Below, in pieces: positions 13,586 to 19,590 of a DNA stretch of 19,590 nt (the first letter of the stretch is position 1; every line of letters starts with the position of its first letter). The position numbers were made by a program, and so were the translations under genes. The stretch comes from JAGGZI01 sp964399605. Its GTDB lineage: Archaea; Aenigmatarchaeota; Aenigmatarchaeia; PWEA01; JAGHBM01. The notes beneath the pieces were generated by a model. It was not told the DNA's origin and searched no databases. It saw only the letters and a program-made list of their open reading frames with translations. Location: NCBI GenBank assembly GCA_964399605.1, contig CAYNRH010000014.1:1-19590 (forward strand). Reading direction: 5' to 3'.

Positions 13586-14410
13586 ATGAGAAGTGTTTCT
13601 GACCGTTATATAGATATATTCAAAGATGATAATCAAAAAACTAAGAAAATATCAGAATCTCTTTCTACTGAAGAAGCGTTTGAGACAGTTTCACATATCT
13701 CTGATTTGTCGTCTAAAAACATAGCTAATATGTGGAAAAATGGACAAAAGGTTTGCAGAACAAAGTATGTTATGGAGGCTATGGGGGAGAATTATCCAAC
13801 CCCAATCTTGGAAATATCATTAGTTATTGACGCGATTGTTAATAATCTGGATGAACTTCTGGATGAAAGCTTGCCAAAGGATAAAAAATCTCTACATATA
13901 TTTGACTTGAGTAAAGATATAGGATATATATCTTCTTCTAATAAATTAAATTCCGAACAAAAGGAAATGGTAGGAACTTTCTTTAGAAATAAAATACCGA
14001 TAGTCGGTGGTGGAGAATTTTATTATACAGAACTAATCCAAGGTTCACCAGATGATTTCACTCTTTGGAAGAAATATTATGATTCTAGAATAATAGATAT
14101 TGATATTTTTATGGAATTAGCTTTAAATGAACTTGGTTACAAGAGTGAAGACACCATAAGAGCAGCAAGAGACTTCAGAGCAGTTAATTTAATTTCCAAA
14201 GATATAAGAGACATTGAAGACGATGTAGAAAATGGCATTAAAACCCCTTTTACTATTGCGCATCAAATCGATTCTAATCCGAAAGAATACGCAAAAAAGA
14301 TTGCTCAAGAATATATAGATGATTTAAATAAATTTAAAATAAAGGAACCCGTACTTGAGTATACAAGAAAAAATTTTAGTAAAATGTGCGAAGAGGAACT
14401 AAAACAATAA
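13586..14410 (+). CDS. Divergent class 1 isoprenoid-synthase-like protein
   Basis: This 274-residue, all-helical-looking protein has no signal or membrane segment. Two acidic clusters fall where trans-prenyltransferases carry their metal-binding motifs: VNNLDELLDESLP (about residues 90-102) and KDIRDIEDDVENGIKTPF (about 208-226), the latter followed by a helix, as in the D-D-x-x-D...GK-TP region of GGPP synthases. The first motif lacks the full DDxxD and the RR that follows it, and no KRxRP is evident. Catalysis may therefore differ from, or be lost relative to, the true GGPP synthase at 16489-17487. Location beside a geranylgeranyl reductase fits a lipid or terpenoid role. I am moderately sure of the fold and unsure of activity. 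It is strongly AT-rich and converges with the V4R gene with 1 nt between stops. Confidence 0.5.
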   Translation: MRSVSDRYIDIFKDDNQKTKKISESLSTEEAFETVSHISDLSSKNIANMWKNGQKVCRTKYVMEAMGENYPTPILEISLVIDAIVNNLDELLDESLPKDKKSLHIFDLSKDIGYISSSNKLNSEQKEMVGTFFRNKIPIVGGGEFYYTELIQGSPDDFTLWKKYYDSRIIDIDIFMELALNELGYKSEDTIRAARDFRAVNLISKDIRDIEDDVENGIKTPFTIAHQIDSNPKEYAKKIAQEYIDDLNKFKIKEPVLEYTRKNFSKMCEEELKQ

Positions 14411-14411
14411 A

Positions 14412-15077
14412 CTAGGATATTATATCTATTACCTTTTTAACAAAATCATTACCGTTTTTTTCATTATAATTCTTGAATATATCATCCTGAAGAGCATAAA
14501 TTTTATTCAGTTTGTATCTTTCTTTAGCTATATCCCATAGTCCCCTATCTTTCAGCTCTTTTTCAGTTCCTGTCAAAAATTCACATACATCATGTCCCAT
14601 TGCCATGCACTTAATTTCTATATTTTGACAGACTGCATCATGAACAAAACAACCACCGCCTGCCATGGCACCAGAAACAAAATAATCTATTGGTTCCTTA
14701 GTTTTTTCCGTTAATTTCATGTTTTCAAGAAATGGATTGTTTTTTATTGAAAAGTGGGTATATCTACCGGGATAATAATCATGCGTCTTGTAAATTCCTA
14801 TACCGAGAGCTTCTCCCAAATCCATACCAACTCTATAAATTTCTTCCGGTGTTTTCAAATTAAACTCTTTGATTGACTTATGAACTATGGCAAATCCCCA
14901 TAACCAAGACATCATATATAATTTCCATAGACTATTCTCTTTTATGTGATACCTCATTATTTCAGAAGTAAACATAGATGGTAAAAGATTGAGTTTCATG
15001 CCTTCAAGAGATATTAATCCATTTTCAAATTTCAACTTCTTTGTTAATAAAAGCTTCGTTAATAGTCCCATAACCAT
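14412..15077 (-). CDS. V4R-domain protein
   Basis: This protein of about 221 residues ends in a V4R (4-vinyl reductase-type) domain. The signature is AMAGGGCFVHDAVCQNIEIKCMAMGHDVCEFLTG, split around Cys residues that in this family can bind a metal or ligand. V4R domains sense small hydrophobic molecules or support tetrapyrrole and aromatic metabolism; the substrate here is unknown. The N-terminal ~100 residues resemble the helical part seen in other stand-alone V4R proteins. It follows the KaiC-like gene by a few nt, so the two are probably co-transcribed as a sensor/ATPase pair. The start is unclear: TTG 15089, ATG 15077 and ATG 15071 are possible, none with a good Shine-Dalgarno. I chose the first ATG. 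Confidence 0.7.
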   Translation of the reverse strand: MVMGLLTKLLLTKKLKFENGLISLEGMKLNLLPSMFTSEIMRYHIKENSLWKLYMMSWLWGFAIVHKSIKEFNLKTPEEIYRVGMDLGEALGIGIYKTHDYYPGRYTHFSIKNNPFLENMKLTEKTKEPIDYFVSGAMAGGGCFVHDAVCQNIEIKCMAMGHDVCEFLTGTEKELKDRGLWDIAKERYKLNKIYALQDDIFKNYNEKNGNDFVKKVIDIIS

Positions 15078-15091
15078 ATATACCAACAAAT

Positions 15092-15784
15092 TTATTTTAG
15101 AGAAAGTACTTCTTCCTCGCTAACCCTAAGGCCGCCTTTGTTTATATCAATGGGGTACAGGCCTTTCTTTATTTTTGTTCTTCTCATTTTTCTTACTTCT
15201 ATATTGCCAAAATTTTCTGTTCCTATGCTTATATGGTGCAATACAATAACACCATCTGCCACATATTCTTCCACGCCAAATCTTGATATGACGCCATCCT
15301 CTTGTGGAATCTCTGCTGTTAGAATCGCCGTGGCGCCAGTTGCCTTTATTGCCTTTATTAGCTTGTACAACTCTCTCCTTATGTCATGTGAGTCCTTGAA
15401 ATAAAGCCCCAAGAGAGATGTTGAATCAACAACAACCCTTGTAACCCCGGACTGTTTTATTTCATTTTCCAGTCTTGTGGTGATGTCCGTGGTTTGAAAT
15501 GGATCCCTGTAAGAAATTATAAGTTTACCATTTTTCTCATATTTATCAAAATCCCAGCCGAAAACAGCAGCGTCTCCTTTAATCTCCTCTGGCAATTCCT
15601 CAAAGGTTATGTACATGCAATTTTCTCCGTTTTTCAAACCTTCCCAGAGAAATTGACAGCAAAAAATAGTTTTACCTGTACCAGCAGCACCAGTAACAAG
15701 TACAGAACTTCCCTTAACAAACCCGCCATCAATTAATTTGTCAAGGCCCGTTATTCCAGTTTTAATCCGCTCTATTTTAGGCAT
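15092..15784 (-). CDS. KaiC-like single-domain RecA-superfamily ATPase
   Basis: This 230-residue KaiC-domain protein has Walker A GAAGTGKT (about residues 32-39), the paired catalytic acids FEELPEE, Walker B RVVVDS, and the intact KaiC C-terminal signature EVRKMRRTKIKKGLYPIDINKGGL. It is a paralogue of the gene at 1973-2668 but keeps the signature that the pilus copy has lost. KaiC-like ATPases in archaea often sit beside sensor domains and act in signalling. The V4R gene downstream suggests that here. A TTTTTAAAT element inside the end of idi lies about 25 nt before the ATG, so a leaderless promoter of its own is likely. Co-transcription with idi (19 nt apart) is also possible. Confidence 0.88.
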   Translation of the reverse strand: MPKIERIKTGITGLDKLIDGGFVKGSSVLVTGAAGTGKTIFCCQFLWEGLKNGENCMYITFEELPEEIKGDAAVFGWDFDKYEKNGKLIISYRDPFQTTDITTRLENEIKQSGVTRVVVDSTSLLGLYFKDSHDIRRELYKLIKAIKATGATAILTAEIPQEDGVISRFGVEEYVADGVIVLHHISIGTENFGNIEVRKMRRTKIKKGLYPIDINKGGLRVSEEEVLSLK

Positions 15785-15803
15785 ATAATATCTATTATGA
15801 TAC

Positions 15804-16319
15804 TTAATTTAAAAACTTATCTATTTTTTGAAGAATTATCCTGAACCAAGGTGCGTATTTGTCTGGGTTATCTTCAACATCCTTCCTAAGCTCTTCAATA
15901 CTGATCCACTTTAACTCATCAATTTCTTCTGGATTTGGATCAGCATCGCCATCATATTGACCAACAAAAACATGGTCCAATTCCTTTTCAGTTAGGCCAT
16001 TATCAAAATGTGCCTCATACAAAAAGGAAAAAACTTCTTTCAGGTCTGTGTCAAATCCACACTCTTCTTTAAGGCGCCTATGTACAGCCTTTTCAGTTGT
16101 TTCTCCGGGCCTTGGATGTGAACAGCAAGTATTAGCCCATATTCCTGGACAATGATACTTCGTAGCAGCCCTCTTCTGAATTAAGAGTTTTCCTTCAGAA
16201 TTAAAAACTAAAATAGAAAATGCCCTGTGAAGTTTTCCACCGTTTTGATGTACCCTTAATTTTTCCTCAACTCCGACAGGATTATCATTTTCATCTACAA
16301 GAATCACTTCTTCGGGCAT
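15804..16319 (-). CDS. idi: Isopentenyl-diphosphate isomerase, type I
   Basis: This Nudix-fold enzyme interconverts IPP and DMAPP, the entry to isoprenoid chains. Markers visible are KLHRAFSILVFNSEGKLLIQ, the catalytic-Cys motif NTCCSHPR, the Nudix-like helix GETTEKAVHRRLKEECGF, ELDHVFVG with the conserved acid, and APWFRIIL near the end. From ATG 16319 it has 171 residues, the usual bacterial and archaeal length. The longest frame begins with GTG at 16334. I chose the ATG because ACTTAAATA at 16341-16349 is centred about 26 nt before it, and family members start with M-x-E-E-V-x-L-V-D. Many archaea use the unrelated flavin-dependent type II enzyme, so type I is notable. It is divergent from GGPP synthase. 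Confidence 0.94.
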   Translation of the reverse strand: MPEEVILVDENDNPVGVEEKLRVHQNGGKLHRAFSILVFNSEGKLLIQKRAATKYHCPGIWANTCCSHPRPGETTEKAVHRRLKEECGFDTDLKEVFSFLYEAHFDNGLTEKELDHVFVGQYDGDADPNPEEIDELKWISIEELRKDVEDNPDKYAPWFRIILQKIDKFLN

Positions 16320-16430
16320 AGAAAAAGTTCTCACTTTAGATATTTAAGTGTTTGTTCGTCTTATGTCGATTTTTAAAGGTATTTAAGCGTTAAAATACAA
16401 AATTCAAGATAATTGAATAAATCAAAAATT

Positions 16431-16450
16431 GTCGAAGTTATGTTTATATA
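16431..16450 (+). promoter_or_regulatory. GTCGARGTTA-TATA promoter of GGPP synthase
   Basis: GTCGAAGTTA (16431-16440), two bases, then TTTATATA (16443-16450). The same element with the same spacing occurs at 17673-17692 and 17793-17812. Transcription would start near 16472, giving a leader of about 17 nt with GGTGAT before the TTG start. Confidence 0.65.
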
Positions 16451-16488
16451 TTAACGACTTAAAAGTTTTGAGATATAGGGGTGATTTT

Positions 16489-17487
16489 TTGGATAGCGAG
16501 AAAATAGGAGAAATGATAAAGCAATATGGGTATAAAGTGGATGAATTTTTGCCAAAATTTTTGGAAAAGAATAATAACCATATATGGAACAAATTTTTGA
16601 ATGAGCCAATATGGTATCATATGAGTACGGGTGGCAAGAGAATAAGACCTGCGCTATGCCTATTGACAACAGAACTCTTGGGTGAAGATATAAAAAAAGC
16701 AATGAATTTTGCACTTGCTGTAGAAATCATGCATAATTATCTCTTACTCCACGATGACGTTATGGATGGCGACAAATTTAGAAGAGACAAGCCGACAGTT
16801 TGGGTTAAGTATGGAATACCAAATGCAGTGAACAGCGGTGACTACATGATTGCAAAGGCGTATGAAATTATTCTTAAATCTGATTTACCAATAGAGACGA
16901 TTAAAAAATTAGAGGAAGCATTTACACTAACTCTTCTTAGAACGGGAGAAGGGCAGGCTCTTGACGTAAATCTGAGAGCAGACGAGCACTTCACAGAAGA
17001 AAAGTATATGGAACTTGCAAAGGGAAAAACTGGACATTATCTGGTATGCCCAATCGTAGGCGGTGCAATAATCGCTGGAGCATCACAGGAAGTTATAGAT
17101 GAACTATGGAAACTCGGAGGAAATATTGGAACTGCATTTCAGATAAGAGATGATATCATAGATTTGACAGAAGGAAAAGGGAGGCCACCTGGATGTGATA
17201 TAAGAGAAGGTAAACCAGGGATACTTTACGCGCATGCACTAAGAAATGCCAACCCTGAAGAGAAGAAAAAGCTTGTAGAAATAATGAAAAAGCCCAGAGA
17301 TGAAACAACTGATGAAGATATACAATGGGTGAAAAAACTCTACGAAAAATACGGAACAATTGAATATGCGCAAAAAAAAGCGGAAGAATTAAAAAAAGAG
17401 GCGATGAGAATTTTGGATGAGCTGCCGTTTTCAAAAAAAGATGTTGTGAAACAAATAGCAGAGTATGTAATTTCAAGAAAAACTTAG
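16489..17487 (+). CDS. Geranylgeranyl diphosphate synthase
   Basis: This 332-residue trans-prenyltransferase builds C20 GGPP for archaeal ether lipids. It has GGKRIRP, the first Asp motif LLHDDVMDGDKFRRDKP, GEGQALD, the KTGHYLVCP helix, and the second Asp motif QIRDDIIDLTEGKG followed by DIREGKPG. The residue five before the first Asp pair is Tyr. An aromatic there limits chain length in archaeal short-chain synthases, so GGPP or FPP is likely rather than a long polyprenyl product. The frame is open from 16429. I place the start at TTG 16489, because GGGGTGAT (16479-16485) precedes it and a TATA box at 16443-16450 would start the transcript after the upstream ATG. It is followed after 12 nt by a 50-codon gene with a strong ribosome site. 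Confidence 0.93.
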   Translation: MDSEKIGEMIKQYGYKVDEFLPKFLEKNNNHIWNKFLNEPIWYHMSTGGKRIRPALCLLTTELLGEDIKKAMNFALAVEIMHNYLLLHDDVMDGDKFRRDKPTVWVKYGIPNAVNSGDYMIAKAYEIILKSDLPIETIKKLEEAFTLTLLRTGEGQALDVNLRADEHFTEEKYMELAKGKTGHYLVCPIVGGAIIAGASQEVIDELWKLGGNIGTAFQIRDDIIDLTEGKGRPPGCDIREGKPGILYAHALRNANPEEKKKLVEIMKKPRDETTDEDIQWVKKLYEKYGTIEYAQKKAEELKKEAMRILDELPFSKKDVVKQIAEYVISRKT

Positions 17488-17499
17488 GAGGTTGATGAT

Positions 17500-17652
17500 A
17501 TGAGCAGAATTCTTGATGATTTTGACCCTGAAGATAGAATAGAAGGAGGAAATGATTTAGGACACTACGATGGCCCTGATAAACTAAGTCACGGATATAA
17601 TAATCCCGAGTGTGATGGTGACTGTGCACACTGTCCTTATGCTACATGCTAA
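17500..17652 (+). CDS. Small Cys-rich protein, 50 residues, GGPP synthase operon
   Basis: This is a short gene with an excellent Shine-Dalgarno, GGAGGTTGAT (17488-17497), just before its ATG and directly after the GGPP synthase stop. The product starts MSRILDDFDPEDRIEGG, is acidic and His/Tyr/Gly-rich in the middle, and ends PECDGDCAHCPYATC. The four Cys are at 38, 42, 45 and 50 (C-x3-C-x2-C-x4-C), with the last as the final residue. This suggests binding of zinc or an iron-sulfur cluster. The C-x3-C-x2-C spacing is like the radical SAM cluster motif, but the protein is far too short for that fold. I do not recognise the family. Co-transcription with GGPP synthase is very likely, and a regulatory or chaperone role is possible but unproven. 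Confidence 0.75.
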   Translation: MSRILDDFDPEDRIEGGNDLGHYDGPDKLSHGYNNPECDGDCAHCPYATC

Positions 17653-17672
17653 TGACGTATTCTTGGTAAATT

Positions 17673-17692
17673 GTCGAGGTTAGATTTAAATA
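17673..17692 (+). promoter_or_regulatory. GTCGARGTTA-TATA promoter cut by the gap
   Basis: GTCGAGGTTA (17673-17682), two bases, then TTTAAATA (17685-17692), with the assembly gap beginning at the next base. It should drive a gene whose start lies in the gap. Confidence 0.55.
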
Positions 17693-17792
17693 NNNNNNNN
17701 NNNNNNNNNNNNNNNNNNNNNNNNNNNNNNNNNNNNNNNNNNNNNNNNNNNNNNNNNNNNNNNNNNNNNNNNNNNNNNNNNNNNNNNNNNNN
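17693..17792. other. Assembly gap (100 N)
   Basis: This is a run of exactly 100 N, a scaffold join of unknown length. The same promoter motif lies immediately left and immediately right of it, so the break may sit in a short repeat. Confidence 0.98.
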
Positions 17793-17812
17793 GTCGAAGT
17801 TAAGTTTATATA
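17793..17812 (+). promoter_or_regulatory. GTCGARGTTA-TATA promoter of the 41-residue gene
   Basis: GTCGAAGTTA (17793-17802), two bases, then TTTATATA (17805-17812), centred about 27 nt before ATG 17836. It matches the GGPP synthase promoter almost base for base. A second GTCGAA occurs at 17815-17820. Confidence 0.65.
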
Positions 17813-17835
17813 CTGTCGAATTAATTACTTTGTTT

Positions 17836-17961
17836 ATGCCAACATTTGAAGATATTAGAAGGGAAATAGGTATAACAGGCGTTATGAATCCGCTTGGAAT
17901 ATACCCAGATGAATTTGATGGAGAAATCTTTTCAAGAGAAAAAGACCCAGCATACCAGTAA
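17836..17961 (+). CDS. Small protein of 41 residues, leaderless, unknown
   Basis: The frame encodes 41 residues starting MPTFEDIRREIGITGVMNPL and ending with an acidic, Pro/Tyr-containing stretch and AYQ. It has no Cys, signal peptide or membrane segment. A perfect TATA box centred 27 nt upstream and the lack of a Shine-Dalgarno fit a leaderless archaeal gene. It ends at 17961, one base before the convergent argS stop, which suggests real coding rather than chance. I do not recognise the family. It could be complete, or a remnant. Confidence 0.5.
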   Translation: MPTFEDIRREIGITGVMNPLGIYPDEFDGEIFSREKDPAYQ

Positions 17962-19590
17962 TTACATCATGTCAACTTCGTCGATTCCAAGCAGTTTCAG
18001 ACAGTTTTTCATGGTTTGCATAAAAGCCCAAACAAGCGCCAGCCTTGAATTCTTGAACGGCTCATCCGCCTGCAGCACGGGACACTTCTCATAAAATTTT
18101 GAAAACAAAGAAGCCAGCTCATAGGAGTAGTTAGCCAAAAGATGTGGCTTATACTTCAGGGCAGCATTCTCAACAACTTCTGGAAAGTTAGATATTTTCT
18201 TTATCAGTTCAAACTCTTCTGGCTCTGAGAATTTCAAGTTTCCAAAAGAAGATTCTTCAGATTTTTCTAAAATTTTCTTTGCCCTAACCAAAGAGTATTG
18301 TAAATAGGGACCTGTCTCGCCTTCAAAGGACAATGATTCCTCCGGGTTAAAAACAAAATCCTTGTGTTCATCGTATTTCAGCAGAAAGAACTTTATTGCA
18401 GCAAGTCCTATTTTTCTTGACAGTTCCGCAAGTTTCTCATCATCAATCTTGTTTCTTTTCTTTATTTCTCCCATAGCCATCTCTTCAATTTCATCCATAA
18501 AATTATCGGCATCCACCACTGTTCCCTCCCTGGACTTCATTTTCCCGGACGGAAGAAAAACCATCCCATAGCTAAGGTGATAATTCTCCGGCGCAAAATC
18601 ATAGCCGAGTTTTTTCAACTCATCCAAAACTTTGAAAAGAACATCAAAGTGGTAATTCTGCTCATTTCCCACAACGTATACAGATTTGTCAATCTTAAAT
18701 TCCTTATACTTCAAATATGCTAGATAAATATCCTGGGTTATGTAAAGTGTTGTCCCGTCAGAACGGATTAAAATTTTCTTGTCCAGTCCCTGTTTTGACA
18801 TATCAAAGAAAATTGCGCCAGTTTCATCCCTTTTAAATATGCCTTTTTTTAATCCCTCCAAGACCATTTCCTTTCCTTTCTTGTAGGTTTCACTTTCCCT
18901 GTAAATCTTGTCAAATTTGACGCCAAATCTTTTGTAAGTTTCTTCAAATCCTTCTTCCGCCCATCCATTCATTTTTTCCCATAATTCGCGGACTTCCTTA
19001 TTGCCTTCTTCCCATTTTCTTAACATTTCCCTTGCTTCCTCTTCCAGTTCCGGATTATCTTTAACTTTTTGAGAAAACAAGACGTAAAAATCTCCCACGA
19101 AATGATCTGGTTTCTTATTGGGTTCAGCTTCATTGCCCCACTTTTTGTAAGCAAGCATAGATTTGCATATATGAATGCCCCTGTCATTGTGAAGGTTAAC
19201 GCGAAAAACCTTAAAGCCGAGCATCTCAAAAAGACGTGAGACGGATTCTCCTATTGCCATATTTCTCATATGACCCAGGTGAAGTGGCTTGTTCGTGTTT
19301 GGAGCTGGGTACTCAACCATGACTTTTTTTCCTTTACCAATGCCGGAATGGCCGAACCTCTCACCAAGTTTCTTGATATTATTTATTACATACCCGGCGA
19401 ACTTTTCATTGTCTAAAAAGAAATTTAGGTATGGACCAGCAACTTCCACTTTCCTGATTAATGAATCTCTAGGAATTTTTATTTTCTGTGCAATCTCTTT
19501 TGAAACCTCACCTGGACTTTTCTTCAATTCCTTGGCCAAAGAAAAGCATGGAAAAGCCAGGTCACCAAGACTTGGATCTGGCGGCTCCTC
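17962..19590 (-). CDS. argS: Arginyl-tRNA synthetase, N terminus beyond window
   Basis: This class I synthetase charges tRNA-Arg. 542 residues are visible and the reading frame stays open to the right edge, so only the first few dozen residues are missing. The part nearest the edge, EEPPDPSLGDLAFPCFSLAK, is the ArgRS N-terminal additional domain, which binds the tRNA D loop. Next come the HIGH motif (NKPLHLGHMRN, visible residues about 100-110), ETGPYLQY, and the KMSKS-loop equivalent GKMKSREGTVVDADNF (about residue 350). A helical anticodon-binding (DALR) domain ends LLGIDEVDMM. Two apparent in-window starts (such as TTG 19539) are internal. It converges with the 41-residue gene without spacing. 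Confidence 0.96.
   Translation of the reverse strand, partial: EEPPDPSLGDLAFPCFSLAKELKKSPGEVSKEIAQKIKIPRDSLIRKVEVAGPYLNFFLDNEKFAGYVINNIKKLGERFGHSGIGKGKKVMVEYPAPNTNKPLHLGHMRNMAIGESVSRLFEMLGFKVFRVNLHNDRGIHICKSMLAYKKWGNEAEPNKKPDHFVGDFYVLFSQKVKDNPELEEEAREMLRKWEEGNKEVRELWEKMNGWAEEGFEETYKRFGVKFDKIYRESETYKKGKEMVLEGLKKGIFKRDETGAIFFDMSKQGLDKKILIRSDGTTLYITQDIYLAYLKYKEFKIDKSVYVVGNEQNYHFDVLFKVLDELKKLGYDFAPENYHLSYGMVFLPSGKMKSREGTVVDADNFMDEIEEMAMGEIKKRNKIDDEKLAELSRKIGLAAIKFFLLKYDEHKDFVFNPEESLSFEGETGPYLQYSLVRAKKILEKSEESSFGNLKFSEPEEFELIKKISNFPEVVENAALKYKPHLLANYSYELASLFSKFYEKCPVLQADEPFKNSRLALVWAFMQTMKNCLKLLGIDEVDMM

Noticed and set aside
15804..15830. The Idi end (KIDKFLN) as a third copy of the TrpRS/GNAT tail
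   Set aside because: Only D-K-F and about nine bases match. The rest differs, so chance or ordinary family sequence is enough.

Overview
The window is archaeal and AT-rich. The evidence is: a eukaryote/archaeal-type ribosomal protein eS26; an archaeal/eukaryotic-type TrpRS; archease plus RtcB; FlaI/TadC-type pilus secretion genes; GGPP synthase and geranylgeranyl reductase for archaeal lipids; TATA boxes about 25 nt before many starts (leaderless genes); and GGTGAT-type Shine-Dalgarno sites. Two runs of exactly 100 N mark it as a scaffolded draft, probably from an uncultivated lineage. A DPANN-like archaeon is possible but not proven by this sequence. I see no tRNA, rRNA, CRISPR array, insertion sequence or integrase.

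Layout. (1) 1-4545, minus strand: a tight operon that starts with eS26 (apparently from an AUU codon), then a FlaI/TadA-type secretion ATPase, a FlaH/KaiC-like ATPase, two TadC/FlaJ-like membrane proteins and a partial membrane protein. This is the motor and platform of an archaeal type IV pilus-like machine. (2) 4546-8028: archease (divergent from eS26), an assembly gap, a partial coiled-coil protein on the minus strand, a candidate structured RNA with its own TATA box, and rtcB. Archease and RtcB form the RNA ligase system. (3) 8029-11276: a visibly more AT-rich accessory block with a GNAT-like protein, an amidohydrolase with a zinc-ribbon-like insertion, a radical SAM/SPASM peptide maturase and a hitherto uncalled 30-codon gene just upstream of it. 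The block is bounded by a 28-bp direct repeat that encodes the same C-terminal tail in the GNAT protein and in TrpRS. (4) 11276-17652: trpS, then an isoprenoid-lipid neighbourhood: geranylgeranyl reductase, a divergent isoprenoid-synthase-like protein, a V4R protein with a KaiC-like ATPase, type I IPP isomerase, GGPP synthase and a 50-residue Cys-rich small protein. (5) 17653-19590: a second gap flanked on both sides by the same promoter motif, a 41-residue leaderless small gene, and argS running off the right edge.

How the genes work together. Idi and GGPP synthase supply C20 prenyl diphosphate and the reductase saturates the archaeal lipid chains; the KaiC/V4R pair may be a sensor module beside them. 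The most promising possibly undescribed system is the small-peptide plus rSAM/SPASM unit, a candidate RiPP. Next are the three-way-junction RNA in front of rtcB and the conserved GTCGARGTTA promoter element.
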